From Paenibacillus sp. RC334 (GTDB taxonomy: Bacteria > Bacillota > Bacilli > Paenibacillales > Paenibacillaceae): DNA of 64,000 bases. The translations under genes and the position numbers were made by a program. Where the stretch lies: positions 1,550,001 to 1,614,000 of the forward strand of contig NZ_CP125370.1 in assembly GCF_030034735.1 (NCBI RefSeq), written 5' to 3'. Position 1 is the first letter of the stretch; every line of letters starts with the position of its first letter. The notes beneath the pieces were generated by a model. It had not been told where the DNA came from and did no database searches. It saw only the letters and a program-made list of their open reading frames with translations. Below, in pieces: positions 25,975-35,550 of this stretch.

Positions 25975-28116
25975 ATGAGTACACGGCTGGAAGTAAAGAA
26001 AACGATAGGCATCGGCATTGCTGCGCTAGTTCTGTTTGTCCTGGTTCAGTTATTTCATGTAACTTTGAATAAGCTATACTCCTATAATGTTTTTTTCTTG
26101 CTATATCCCATTGCTGGATTCGTCTGTGCGGCGATCTGTTTCTCTATTTTTTATCAATCCTGGTCGGTTTTGCTGGAGCACTTATCCTGGCAGAGACTTC
26201 TCATCGCGCCCACATTTCTGGTGACTGGTCTTCTTTACCTTATTCATATCGTCTCGTTTAGTTTTATTAGCCTGACAGATTTTGTTTTGTCTCCGGGTAT
26301 TTCGCTATGGATTCTTTATGTGAACCGTGTCTTTACCTCCATTATGCTTATAGTCATTTGCTCCTTCCCCTTTAGAAAAGCCAAATCAGGACACAAGAAA
26401 ACCGCTTTATGGACAGGTATAAGTTTTACTTTGCTGATCCTTGGGACTATTCAGATCTACGGACCGTACTTACCGGATCTTCGTATAAGACATGAACTGG
26501 ACAATCTGGGATGGATGTTGAACTGGGTTATCCTGTTTCTGCTTGTATCCAATTTTATTTTGGGCGCACGAAAATATTTTAAATATCTTCCATCGGAATT
26601 TGGTATGTTGCTTATGCTTCGCGGGATTGGGCTATGTATCGTGAGCCAGTTGTTTTATTTGTCCTCCCGGCAAATGAGTGATATAAATCAGCTTATGGGA
26701 CTTTTGATGAATGCTATTGCGTTTTATGATCTGCTAAGCGGCTTGGTTCGGCTCATGGTCCTTGTTCCATACCTGGAAAAGAAGGCGGCAGAATCTGAAT
26801 TTAATTACATAGCCTATTATGATGATATCACAGGGCTACCGAATCGTCGGCGTCTTTCACAACGTCTGGAGCAATCTCTGCGTAGTCCATTAAAACCCGA
26901 TGAGACGGCAGCTCTTTTAATATTGAATATTGACCGATTCAAAACCATTAACGATTCGTTGGGGCATATGGCAGGGAATTATTTGCTGTATGCGGTGGGA
27001 GAACGCTTGGAGCATTTTTGCCGTGAAGGCGAGGATGTTTTCAGTATGGGCAGAGATGAGTTTGCGTTTCTTCTCACAGGCTACCAGGATATAGATGCCA
27101 TGAAGAATCGTATTGATGATATGGTAAAGTTGTTTGAGCAGCCTTTTGATATTAATGGTGAGTACTATCATGTGATGGTGAGTATGGGGATAGCTTTATA
27201 TCCTCTGGATGCCACTCAGGGTGAGCAGCTCATTCAGCATGCGGATACCGCTGTCCATAATGCCAAGGAGCAGGGGGTGAATTTTCAGCGGTATACCAGT
27301 GTCATGCAAATGCGTGCGCAGGAAAGGCTCCAATTGGAAAATGATTTGCGGCGTGCGCTTGAAAATGAGGAATTTTCACTGGTGTATCAACCGCGTGTTC
27401 ATTTGCAGAGCGGTGAACTGACGAGCTTGGAGGCACTGGTGCGCTGGAATCATCCTCATCGCGGAATGGTGATGCCGGGAGATTTTATTCCGGTGGCCGA
27501 AGAAAGCGGTCTGATCGTGCCTTTGGGGGAATGGGTGCTGCGGGAAGCTTGCCTGCAAAACAAGAGTTGGCAGAAGGCAGGGTACCAGCCGATCCCGATA
27601 TCAGTGAATTTATCCATGCGCCAATTTCAGCAAAAAAAGCTCGTGGATGTGATACGGGGCATTTTGACCTACACGGAACTGGAGCCGTGCTACCTGGAGC
27701 TGGAGATTACAGAGAGTATGACTTTTGATAAGGATCTGGCCTTTGAGCAACTGAAAAACATAAAGGCCATTGGCGTTGCAATCAGTATCGACGATTTTGG
27801 AACAGGCTATAGTTCGTTGCATTATTTGAAAAATCTTCCGATTGACCGACTTAAAATTGACCGTTCCTTTGTCAATGAGGTACTGGTGGACAGCAAAAAT
27901 GCGGCTATTGTGTCGACCATTGCCTCCATGGCCCACCATTTGAAGCTGAAGGTTACGGCTGAAGGAGTGGAAAATGAGGGCCAGCTCCAATTTTTACAGG
28001 CTCAGGATTGCCATGAGGGACAAGGCTATTATTTCAGTCGGCCCATTCCGGCAGAATCCTTTGAAAACCTGTTTTTGCGCAAACCTATGAATTGGCTGGT
28101 TCAGGATGGTATGTAG
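25975..28116 (+). CDS. Membrane-bound GGDEF/EAL protein with degenerate GGDEF
   Basis: A 713-residue protein: about seven or eight N-terminal transmembrane helices (residues 10-270), a GGDEF domain (about 285-440) and an EAL domain (about 455-700). In the GGDEF domain the active-site loop reads MGRDEF: the second Gly is replaced by Arg, so cyclase activity is doubtful. The EAL domain keeps EALVRW, LELEITES, DDFGTGYSSL and the TAEGVE catalytic loop, so c-di-GMP phosphodiesterase activity is expected. AGAGG precedes the ATG. Probably a membrane sensor lowering c-di-GMP, with the GGDEF domain as a possible GTP sensor. Confidence 0.9.
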   Translation: MSTRLEVKKTIGIGIAALVLFVLVQLFHVTLNKLYSYNVFFLLYPIAGFVCAAICFSIFYQSWSVLLEHLSWQRLLIAPTFLVTGLLYLIHIVSFSFISLTDFVLSPGISLWILYVNRVFTSIMLIVICSFPFRKAKSGHKKTALWTGISFTLLILGTIQIYGPYLPDLRIRHELDNLGWMLNWVILFLLVSNFILGARKYFKYLPSEFGMLLMLRGIGLCIVSQLFYLSSRQMSDINQLMGLLMNAIAFYDLLSGLVRLMVLVPYLEKKAAESEFNYIAYYDDITGLPNRRRLSQRLEQSLRSPLKPDETAALLILNIDRFKTINDSLGHMAGNYLLYAVGERLEHFCREGEDVFSMGRDEFAFLLTGYQDIDAMKNRIDDMVKLFEQPFDINGEYYHVMVSMGIALYPLDATQGEQLIQHADTAVHNAKEQGVNFQRYTSVMQMRAQERLQLENDLRRALENEEFSLVYQPRVHLQSGELTSLEALVRWNHPHRGMVMPGDFIPVAEESGLIVPLGEWVLREACLQNKSWQKAGYQPIPISVNLSMRQFQQKKLVDVIRGILTYTELEPCYLELEITESMTFDKDLAFEQLKNIKAIGVAISIDDFGTGYSSLHYLKNLPIDRLKIDRSFVNEVLVDSKNAAIVSTIASMAHHLKLKVTAEGVENEGQLQFLQAQDCHEGQGYYFSRPIPAESFENLFLRKPMNWLVQDGM

Positions 28117-28121
28117 TTTGC

Positions 28122-28150
28122 TTGCAATTTACAGGCAGGTAAGTTATACT
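28122..28150 (+). promoter_or_regulatory. Promoter of tRNA-Gly
   Basis: TTGCAA (28122-28127), 17-bp spacer, TATACT (28145-28150), about 70 bp before the tRNA. Confidence 0.65.
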
Positions 28151-28223
28151 AGATAACATCCTGATTCTGCTGGTTGACAACAGTTCGAATATGTCATTCA
28201 TAAGAATTAAGATATTTTAAAGT

Positions 28224-28294
28224 GCGGGTGTAGTTCAATGGTAGAACTTCAGCCTTCCAAGCTGATAGCGTGGGTTCGATTCCCATCACCCGCT
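28224..28294 (+). tRNA. tRNA-Gly (anticodon TCC)
   Basis: A full cloverleaf can be drawn: acceptor GCGGGTG with CACCCGC, D-arm GTTC/GAAC, anticodon arm TCAGC/GCTGA with loop CTTCCAA (anticodon TCC, reads GGA/GGG), and T-arm TGGG-TTCGATT-CCCA. Discriminator T at 28294. CCA is not encoded. Single tRNA gene with its own promoter and terminator. Confidence 0.97.
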
Positions 28295-28313
28295 TTGCTG
28301 TATAAAATGCTTG

Positions 28314-28343
28314 AAACCCTTGTCCTACAAGGGTTTTTGTTTT
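28314..28343 (+). terminator. Rho-independent terminator of tRNA-Gly
   Basis: AAACCCTTG pairs with CAAGGGTTT around a 5-nt loop; T-rich tail. Confidence 0.85.
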
Positions 28344-28489
28344 GCCCATAGCTCGACGTACGACAGACTCCTTTTTAAAATAGGAGCAGATCAAGGGGCA
28401 GTTGGATTACATATAGTTAGCCGGGATGCCAATCGGGTGTACCGGCTTGTTTGCGTTCTTACGAACTGTTTTTTTACACTATTATACAA

Positions 28490-29137
28490 AAATATCTATA
28501 TCAACAATCTCAACGATTTGAAAAACCAGTTAGGGGATTCAACTCCCAAAATCCTGGTGATTGAAAAAATATTTTTGCCTCCTCTAAAACCGTTGTCAAT
28601 ATTGGTGCCAACAAATCGCTTATCGGTTCATACGCGCAGAACAACTGGTTAATATTCATTTGAAAACAACGGCTAATTCCGGTATTGTGATCTTTCAAAA
28701 CTTGACTTTTGAACATAGCGCCACATTAACGATAATGATGATATTCAGCTTTACCTTATATCACTATCTCCAATAATTATTTTGAAAATTTGCAAGTTCG
28801 CGGTCCTGGGCTTATGAGATATGGATATTTCCATGTTAAAAATAATTACATCAATAATTTTCAGTTGGCCTACAGGATAGCCACGAATGCAAGAATCTAT
28901 TCGGAGTACAACTATTTTGGAAAAGGTAGCGAAAAGGGCGGCATTCTGGACGATAAAGCAAATGGAGAATTTAAAGACGTCGGCAGCTTTCCAGCCATTA
29001 TCAACCAAAAGTCGCGGGTGACCAACTGGAATCCGAGCAAGAACTACAGTTATCAAGTTCAAACTCCTGAATATACCAAGGAATTTGTAACTAAATATGC
29101 AGGCTCGTCCAATACAACTCTTGTATTCGGAAAATAA
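28490..29137 (+). pseudogene. Decayed pectate lyase (polysaccharide lyase family 1 type)
   Basis: Fragments of one pectate-lyase-like protein can be read in order but in changing frames: NLNDLKNQLGDSTPKILVIE, then KTVVNIGANKSLIGSYAQNN, then HLKTTANSGIVIFQNLTFEH, then NDNDDIQLY, and finally a 348-nt open C-terminal part with [19 protein letters not shown] and a normal stop at 29137. At least four frameshifts separate the pieces, and the N-terminus and signal peptide are missing. Pectate lyases are abundant in plant-associated Paenibacillus. Boundaries on the left are approximate. The C-terminal ORF could be translated but would lack the active core. Confidence 0.75.
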
Positions 29138-29355
29138 TTTTGATGTACAACGGATTTGCAAATATTTTCTGATCTGCTATACTGGCTGCAAGCAAGTATT
29201 CCGTGAAAAGGAAGGTAACGATACGTCCGATGAAGTAAGCACACCGATTTTCCCCATAAACTGCACAGTTAGTGGCAGGCGGCTGTATGCTGCAACGGGA
29301 GAAGTGTGTCTGAAAATGAGGTTTGGGACGTATACGTTTGCTCCGGAACGGGATT

Positions 29356-29403
29356 ATGCTTTTTTCCGTTTACGGTTCTCTTTCTTATAAACGTATGTTC
29401 TGA
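29356..29403 (+). CDS. Possible 15-residue leader peptide upstream of the ABC-F gene
   Basis: ATG at 29356 opens MLFSVYGSLSYKRMF and stops at TGA 29401-29403, just before the leader terminator. The site GGAACGGG upstream is weak. Position, size and the KRMF end fit a ribosome-stalling leader peptide, but nothing proves it is translated. Confidence 0.35.
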   Translation: MLFSVYGSLSYKRMF

Positions 29404-29440
29404 AACGATTCATAGCAGTCATTCTATATTCCTTGTAAGC

Positions 29441-29467
29441 AAGCCGCAGCCTTCTGCGGCTTTTTTT
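29441..29467 (+). terminator. Strong terminator in the ABC-F leader
   Basis: AAGCCGCAG pairs with CTGCGGCTT around a 4-nt loop, followed by seven T. It lies between a promoter and its gene, so it should act as an attenuator. Confidence 0.85.
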
Positions 29468-29513
29468 ATTGCTTCCGGTGATGAAAACCGGACAGGGAAA
29501 GGATGATTACCAT

Positions 29514-31355
29514 ATGAGAACCATTTTGCGTATTCGAGATGTCATAAAGGATTGGAACGGGACGTCTTTGTTTGAGAATGTGTCCATGGATGTGACGGAG
29601 GGGGAGCGGCTCGCCCTGTTCGGAAGAAATGGAGCAGGCAAAACGACGCTATTGCGGATACTGTTGGGCGACGAGGCGCCGACTTCAGGTAAGTTAGAGC
29701 ATGAATTGCCGCTGGAGGAGCGGGGCTGGATGAAGCAGCAGGATACCATTCAATCCGCGCGAACTGCACTGGAGGCGGCACAGCAGGCCAGTCCTGAGCA
29801 TTGGCGAGTGAAGACGACGCTGAAGCAACTGGAGGCTGAAATTGCCCATAGGGGAGAGGAAGCAGAGCGTCGGCTGGAGCAATACGGCGAGCTGATGGAT
29901 GAGTACGAGCGGCTGCAAGGTTTTGCGTGGGAGTCCGAAGTGGAAAAGGCGCTGACCCGGATGGGGATGCCTGCTGAGACGTGGCCTATTTCCTATGGTG
30001 ACCTGAGCGGAGGGCAGAAGACCAGAGTACGGTTAGCCGGATTGATGGTCAGACAGCCGAAGCTGCTGGTGCTGGATGAACCGACCAACCATCTGGATGC
30101 CGAAAGTTTGCTCTGGCTGGAGCAGTGGCTGTCCACATATCATGGGACGTTGTTGTTTGTATCGCATGACAGAGCCTTTTTGGATCGAGTAGCTACAGGT
30201 ATTTGCGAGCTGACGTCAACGGGCATTCGGCGCTATAAGGGCGGCTATACGGAATATAAGGAGCAAAAGGAAAGGGAGCTGCGGGAGCAGGAAGCCAACT
30301 ACCGGAAGCAGGAGCTGGCACGGCAGGCGTTGGAGGAGACGATCCGAAGTTATCGGGAATGGTTCCATCAGGCGCACCGGGCAGCTTCCAATGTGGAAAT
30401 GGCCGTTACGCAAAGCTTTTATAAGGCCAAGGCTAATAAAAATATTTCCCGTTATCATGCGAAGGAGAAGGAGTTGGAACGGCTGGAGGCCAATCGGGTT
30501 GAGCAGCCGCGTGAAGCCGCGTCTCTGCATATGAAATTAAGTGACAGCAGATTTCAGGCCAAATATTTGCTGCGTGCCGAGCATGTCTATTTTAGCTACG
30601 ACGACCATAATACCATTGTGCAGGATCTCAACCTGAACATTGCTCGTGGCGATCGTCTGGCTGTTCGGGGTTCGAATGGAATTGGCAAAACAACGCTGCT
30701 GCGGCTGTTAACAGGACAGTTGGAGCCGTATAAGGGAAAGATCACAGCGAATCCACAGCTAAAAATCGGATATTTCTCACAGGAGCTGGAGCAGCTTCCA
30801 AAGGATCAGACATTGCTGGACAGCTTGCTTGCGCTCCCCACCATGACGCAGACGGAAGCGAGAACGGTGCTGGGATGCTTTCTTTTTGCCAGAGAAGATG
30901 TGTTCAAGAGGATCGGGACGCTCAGTATGGGTGAGAAATGCAGAGTGGCCTTTCTACGTTTGTACTTTAGTGGAGCCAACCTGCTGGTGCTGGATGAGCC
31001 AACCAATTATTTTGACATTGAAACCCGTGAAATCGTGGAGGAGTCTTTGCGCAGTTACGATGGGGCGCTGGTGCTTGTCTCACATGACCGAGAGCTGGTG
31101 CGACGGACGGCAACCCGTTTGCTTGATATGCAGCCTGGAGGCACCTATGAAATCTATGAAGGGACAGCCGACGAAAAGCAGGAAGAACAGCGGAACCGTC
31201 AACAGGAACCAGAGGATCAGGAACAGCGTGAGGAGCGTCTGCGATTACAGTTGCGTCTTACGGAGCTGATGGGTACGACGGGGCCGGACGATGAAAATGA
31301 GGAACTGCTGTCAGAAATCAGGCGTATTCGTGCCAAACTGGATCAGTCGGATTAA
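29514..31355 (+). CDS. ABC-F family ATPase (possible ribosome-protection protein)
   Basis: A 613-residue cytosolic protein with two ABC domains and no membrane part. Domain 1: Walker A GRNGAGKTT (about 37-45), signature DLSGGQKTR, Walker B LLVLDEPTNHLD. A long charged interdomain linker (about 225-325) follows, then domain 2: GSNGIGKTT, the altered signature LSMGEKCR, and LLVLDEPTNYFD. A glutamine/glutamate-rich C-terminal coil ends the protein. ABC-F proteins act on the ribosomal E-site; some give resistance to lincosamides, pleuromutilins or streptogramins. The start at 29514 has AAAGGATGA upstream; the frame opens at 29469. The attenuator-like leader supports a drug-response role, by inference. 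Confidence 0.85.
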   Translation: MRTILRIRDVIKDWNGTSLFENVSMDVTEGERLALFGRNGAGKTTLLRILLGDEAPTSGKLEHELPLEERGWMKQQDTIQSARTALEAAQQASPEHWRVKTTLKQLEAEIAHRGEEAERRLEQYGELMDEYERLQGFAWESEVEKALTRMGMPAETWPISYGDLSGGQKTRVRLAGLMVRQPKLLVLDEPTNHLDAESLLWLEQWLSTYHGTLLFVSHDRAFLDRVATGICELTSTGIRRYKGGYTEYKEQKERELREQEANYRKQELARQALEETIRSYREWFHQAHRAASNVEMAVTQSFYKAKANKNISRYHAKEKELERLEANRVEQPREAASLHMKLSDSRFQAKYLLRAEHVYFSYDDHNTIVQDLNLNIARGDRLAVRGSNGIGKTTLLRLLTGQLEPYKGKITANPQLKIGYFSQELEQLPKDQTLLDSLLALPTMTQTEARTVLGCFLFAREDVFKRIGTLSMGEKCRVAFLRLYFSGANLLVLDEPTNYFDIETREIVEESLRSYDGALVLVSHDRELVRRTATRLLDMQPGGTYEIYEGTADEKQEEQRNRQQEPEDQEQREERLRLQLRLTELMGTTGPDDENEELLSEIRRIRAKLDQSD

Positions 31356-31392
31356 ACGGCTGCGTCAGAATGGGTAAAACCGTATGCCCGGC

Positions 31393-31421
31393 TTGCCAAA
31401 GCGCTAGGGTTTGCATATAAT
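31393..31421 (+). promoter_or_regulatory. Promoter of pheST
   Basis: TTGCCA (31393-31398), 17-bp spacer, TATAAT (31416-31421). Confidence 0.8.
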
Positions 31422-31429
31422 AATGGACA

Positions 31430-31790
31430 ATAGTTCGAAATTTGAAAATGTCTTGATGGAGAAGAGTAGGCAGTGTCCGATTGAACAGGGAGGAAGCGCC
31501 GTAGGATTGAGAGCGTTTCTGCAGAACAGGGCTGTTGAAGTTCGCTCCGGAGCAGTTCCTTGAACCTCGTATGCCATCTGTAGATGGCAAGTGGGCAAGT
31601 AGGGGATACCGGTTCACGACCGTTACAACGTGCAGAGCGAGATCATGATTGCATAGCATGGATAAACACCTGTGTTGCCGAGAGGCAGATATTGTCGAAA
31701 GGCAAAGCGCGGGGTGGGCTGAGCAGGATTGTCTAACGAGGGTGGTACCACGGTCTTTTCGTCCCTTACCGGGAGAAAGGACCTTTTTTT
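31430..31790 (+). promoter_or_regulatory. T-box leader of pheST
   Basis: T-box GGGTGGTACCACGG at 31740-31753, followed by the terminator (GGTC and TCCC pairing with GGGA and GGACC, then a T-run, 31752-31789). A candidate specifier is TTC (Phe) at 31541-31543, after GAAG; a second TTC lies at 31556-31558. Uncharged tRNA-Phe should permit read-through into pheS. Confidence 0.9.
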
Positions 31791-31834
31791 GTTGTCTGAA
31801 AAACTGGATATGAAGAAAGGGGACTGAACAGGCG

Positions 31835-32866
31835 ATGAGCGAAACCATCCAAATGAAGGAACATTTGCTGGCCTTGAAGGAAGAAGCATTGGAAGTATTG
31901 GAGAAGGTGGCAACGCCCAAAGAGCTAGCTGATCTGCGGGTCAAATATTCGGGTAAAAAGGGTGCGCTGACTGAAATTTTGCGCGGTATGGGCAAGCTGA
32001 GCGCGGAAGAACGTCCAGTTGTCGGACAAGTAGCCAATGAAGTGCGCGAGGCGATTGAAGAAGTCGTCAACCGTAAACAGGATGAGTTCACGAAAGCGGA
32101 GACGAATGAGCGTCTGCAAGCGGAAAAGATCGACGTTACACTACCTGGACGCACAATGCCGCAAGGTGGATTGCATCCACTCAACAAAGTAATTGAGCAG
32201 ATCGAGGATATTTTTACAGGTATGGGCTACCGGGTTGCAGAAGGTCCACAGGCTGAGACGGATTATTATAACTTTGAAGCGTTGAACCTGCCTAAAAATC
32301 ACCCGGCGCGGGATATGCAGGATTCGTTTTATCTGACCGAGGATCTGTTGATGCGTACCCATACGTCACCCGTTCAGATTCGCGCAATGGAGGCGATGAA
32401 GGGCGAAACGCCGATTAAGGTCATTTGTCCGGGTACGGTTTTCCGACGTGATGATGACGATGCTACGCATTCTTTCCAATTCCACCAAATTGAAGGGCTT
32501 GTGATTGGAAAAGACATTCGCATGAGTGATCTGAAAGGAACCTTGCTGCAATTCGCACGCGAAATGTTCGGGGAATCGACCGAAATCCGTCTGCGTCCAA
32601 GCTTCTTTCCGTTTACAGAGCCGAGTGCCGAGGTGGACGTGACTTTTGTAAAGAAAAATGGCGAGCGCGTATGGATCGAAATTTTGGGCTGTGGCATGGT
32701 GCATCCGAAAGTGCTGGAAATGGGCGGTTTTGATCCCGAGGTATATAGCGGCTTTGCATTCGGTATGGGTGTAGAACGGATTGCCATTTTGAAATACGGA
32801 ATTGACGATATTCGTCATTTTTATAACAGCGACCTGTCATTCTTGAAGCAGTTTACGCGTCAATAA
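31835..32866 (+). CDS. pheS: Phenylalanyl-tRNA synthetase, alpha subunit
   Basis: A 343-residue class II catalytic subunit. N-terminal coiled coil (about 1-85), then the catalytic domain with motif 1 region [19 protein letters not shown], motif 2 [19 protein letters not shown] (about 202-220) and motif 3 [18 protein letters not shown]. The conserved [15 protein letters not shown] block is present. AAAGGGGA lies upstream of the ATG. Forms an alpha2-beta2 enzyme with PheT, encoded 28 nt downstream. Confidence 0.97.
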   Translation: MSETIQMKEHLLALKEEALEVLEKVATPKELADLRVKYSGKKGALTEILRGMGKLSAEERPVVGQVANEVREAIEEVVNRKQDEFTKAETNERLQAEKIDVTLPGRTMPQGGLHPLNKVIEQIEDIFTGMGYRVAEGPQAETDYYNFEALNLPKNHPARDMQDSFYLTEDLLMRTHTSPVQIRAMEAMKGETPIKVICPGTVFRRDDDDATHSFQFHQIEGLVIGKDIRMSDLKGTLLQFAREMFGESTEIRLRPSFFPFTEPSAEVDVTFVKKNGERVWIEILGCGMVHPKVLEMGGFDPEVYSGFAFGMGVERIAILKYGIDDIRHFYNSDLSFLKQFTRQ

Positions 32867-32894
32867 ACAACTATATGAAGGGAAGTGAACCCAT

Positions 32895-35342
32895 ATGAAA
32901 GTATCATTCGATTGGCTATCCGAGTATGTATCGCTGGATCAGGTGAGCGCGGAGGATCTGGCAGAGAAAATCACCCGTTCGGGCATTGAAATTGATGAGG
33001 TCGAACATCGCAACAAAGGGATTACTGGCGTCGTGGTCGGCTATGTCAAAAGCAAGGAAAAGCACCCTGATGCGGATAAGCTGAATGTGTGTATCGTCGA
33101 TGCGGGACAAGAGGAAGATCTGCAAATCGTGTGTGGCGCCAAAAATGTGGATGCAGGGCAAAAGGTTCCTGTTGCCGTCGTGGGCGCGAAGCTGCCGGGA
33201 GATTTTCAGATTAAAAAGGCCAAGCTGCGCGGTGTCGTATCCATGGGCATGATCTGCTCGGCTAAGGAACTGGGTATGAATGACAAGCTGTTGCCCAAAG
33301 AGTTGCAGGAAGGTATTCTGGTGCTGCCTGAGGATGCTGAAATCGGTACGCCGATTACGAAGCTGCTGGCGCTGGATGATCAGGTGCTGGATTTTGATCT
33401 GACACCAAACCGTTCGGATTGCTTGAGTATGCATGGAGCGGCTTATGAAGTGAGCGCGATTCTGGGGCGTGACATTTCGCTGGCTGACCCGGCTAAGGAT
33501 TTGGTGGAAATCAGCGATGTGGCGGCAGATCATCTGTCGGTAAAGGTGGATATACCTGAACTGTGTACGCACTATGCGGCTCGCTATATCACGGGTGTGA
33601 AAGTGGGGGCCTCTCCACTGTGGATTCAAAACCGCCTGATGGCGGCGGGAGTTCGTCCGATCAACAACATCGTGGATATTACGAACTATGTCATGCTGGA
33701 ATACGGTCAGCCGTTGCATGCTTTTGATGCGGATAAGCTGGAAAGTGGCAACATTGAAGTGCGTCTCGCTCGTGCAGGCGAAGCATTGGTTACGCTGGAC
33801 GATCAGGAGCGGAAGCTGGAGCCGCATATGCTGCTGATTACAGACGGCGTAAAGCCAATTGCGTTGGCAGGGGTGATGGGCGGAGCGAATTCCGAAGTTA
33901 CGGATACGACGGTCAGCATTGCGCTGGAATCCGCGAAGTTTGACGGCGGTACGGTTCGCAAAACGTCCCGTCAGCTTGGACTTCGTTCCGAAGCAAGCCT
34001 GCGTTTTGAAAAAGAGGTTGATCCGGGTGCTGTTGTACCTGCGGTGAACCGTGCGGCTGCGCTGATTCAGCGTTATGCAGGAGGCACTGTGCATCAAGGC
34101 ATCGTGGAAGCTGTTTCTGCGAAGGCCGAAAGCCGGATTATCAAGTTGTCGCTGGATAAAGTGAACCGGTATTTGGGAACAGAATTGTCGCTGCTTGAGG
34201 TGAAGACGATTTTCGGCAAGCTTCATTTCGGATGCGGTGACGTGGAGCAAGGTGTGTTGGAAGTGGAAGTGCCTACACGGCGCGGAGATATTTCCATGGA
34301 TGTGGATTTGATTGAAGAGGTGGCCCGTCTGTATGGCTATGACAATATTCCGACGACGCCGATTGAAGGACCAACGACGCCAGGTGCTTTGACGGCATCG
34401 CAATCACTGCGCCGTTCGCTGCGTAAATTGCTGGCCCATGGCGGCTGGCAAGAGACGATCAGTTACTCGTTTGTGCATCCGGAAAGTGCAGGTTTGTTTA
34501 ATGCGCTGACAGAGGGAAGCCATCCTGTACGTTTGGCGATGCCTATGAGCGAAGACCGCAGTGTGCTGCGTACGAGTATTATTCCGCAAATGCTGGATAC
34601 AGCAGTGTATAACATGAACCGGAAGCAGGAAAATCTGGCGATTTTCGAAATAGGAACTGTATTTTATACCGGGGAACAAACGTTGACCCGCCAGCCGCAG
34701 GAAATTCAAGTGCTCAGTCTGCTGCTGACTGGCGTACGCCGTGAAAAACAATGGAATATCGGTGCTGAGAAGGTTGATTTCTTTGATATTAAAGGCGCGC
34801 TGGAAACGGTATTTGACTATTTCGGATTGGGTGCAAGCATCCGTTATGTGGCTGACCAGCCGCAAAGCTATCATCCGGGACGTTCTGCCTCCGTATGGCT
34901 GGATGTGAATGGAACCTCCCAACGAATCGGCACCATCGGGCAGATCCATCCGGAGCTGCAACAGTCTTATGGGCTGAATGATACGTATGTAGCGGAAATT
35001 GCGTTGCAACAGGTGATCGAACACGCCAACAGTCACATTCAGTTCAGAGAGCTGGCTCGCTTCCCGTCCGTGGAACGCGACATTGCCCTCGTGGTGGATA
35101 AGGACGTAGAAGCAGGCGAACTGCTGCGTGTGATTCATGCGGCTGGCGGAGAGCTATTGCAGGATGCACGGGTGTTTGATGTATTTACAGGCAGCAAGCT
35201 TGGCGAAGACAAGAAGAGCGTAGCTATCTCCCTGACCTACCGTCACTGGGAGCATACGTTGACGGATGAAGAGATTAATGCGGCACATATTCCTGTCGTT
35301 ACGTCTCTGGAACAAACTTTTGGAGCGGAATTGAGAAAGTAG
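32895..35342 (+). CDS. pheT: Phenylalanyl-tRNA synthetase, beta subunit
   Basis: An 815-residue subunit of normal length. Domains in order: tRNA-binding OB fold (about 40-155), B3/B4 editing domain (about 205-390; MLEYGQPLHAFDADKL), B5 domain (about 405-475), a catalytic-like core (about 480-700) and the C-terminal anticodon-binding FDX-ACB domain (about 720-815; RFPSVERDIALVVD). It edits mischarged Tyr-tRNA and positions tRNA-Phe. Followed by a strong terminator. Confidence 0.97.
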   Translation: MKVSFDWLSEYVSLDQVSAEDLAEKITRSGIEIDEVEHRNKGITGVVVGYVKSKEKHPDADKLNVCIVDAGQEEDLQIVCGAKNVDAGQKVPVAVVGAKLPGDFQIKKAKLRGVVSMGMICSAKELGMNDKLLPKELQEGILVLPEDAEIGTPITKLLALDDQVLDFDLTPNRSDCLSMHGAAYEVSAILGRDISLADPAKDLVEISDVAADHLSVKVDIPELCTHYAARYITGVKVGASPLWIQNRLMAAGVRPINNIVDITNYVMLEYGQPLHAFDADKLESGNIEVRLARAGEALVTLDDQERKLEPHMLLITDGVKPIALAGVMGGANSEVTDTTVSIALESAKFDGGTVRKTSRQLGLRSEASLRFEKEVDPGAVVPAVNRAAALIQRYAGGTVHQGIVEAVSAKAESRIIKLSLDKVNRYLGTELSLLEVKTIFGKLHFGCGDVEQGVLEVEVPTRRGDISMDVDLIEEVARLYGYDNIPTTPIEGPTTPGALTASQSLRRSLRKLLAHGGWQETISYSFVHPESAGLFNALTEGSHPVRLAMPMSEDRSVLRTSIIPQMLDTAVYNMNRKQENLAIFEIGTVFYTGEQTLTRQPQEIQVLSLLLTGVRREKQWNIGAEKVDFFDIKGALETVFDYFGLGASIRYVADQPQSYHPGRSASVWLDVNGTSQRIGTIGQIHPELQQSYGLNDTYVAEIALQQVIEHANSHIQFRELARFPSVERDIALVVDKDVEAGELLRVIHAAGGELLQDARVFDVFTGSKLGEDKKSVAISLTYRHWEHTLTDEEINAAHIPVVTSLEQTFGAELRK

Positions 35343-35356
35343 CAGGAAATGCGGGG

Positions 35357-35400
35357 AGCCGTATCGAATCTTAGTGACAGAGGTTCGATACGGCTTTTTG
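35357..35400 (+). terminator. Rho-independent terminator of pheST
   Basis: AGCCGTATCGAA pairs with TTCGATACGGCT across a loop of about 15 nt, followed by TTTTT. Confidence 0.88.
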
Positions 35401-35550
35401 GCCTATCATCATTGAAGCTCTCTACTCTGATATTCACCCGCTGCGGGGAAGCCGGACTAATGGGGTTGAACGCTTCACGAAGGGCGGGTTACCATAGTAC
35501 CGGACACAACTTAGAATCAACATACAGTAGTATTGAAGGAGGGCTTAATT

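Larger units (their letters stand above)
29156..29513 (+). promoter_or_regulatory. Promoter and attenuator-like leader of the ABC-F gene
   Basis: TTGCAA (29156-29161), 16-bp spacer, TATACT (29178-29183) gives a leader of about 320 nt. It contains a short ORF (29356-29403) and a strong terminator (29441-29467) that ends 46 nt before the ABC-F start. An upstream GCGGCT (29279-29284) can pair with AGCCGC of the terminator's 5' arm, a possible antiterminator. This resembles translation-sensing attenuation of ABC-F resistance genes. Confidence 0.55.

Noticed and set aside
28194..28394. Minus-strand ORF of 66 codons with VMGIEPTLSAWKAEVLPLN
   Set aside because: It is the reverse translation of the tRNA-Gly gene, a common spurious protein in databases.
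32916..34403. 495-codon minus-strand ORF
   Set aside because: Shadow of pheT; no ribosome site and no recognisable domain.
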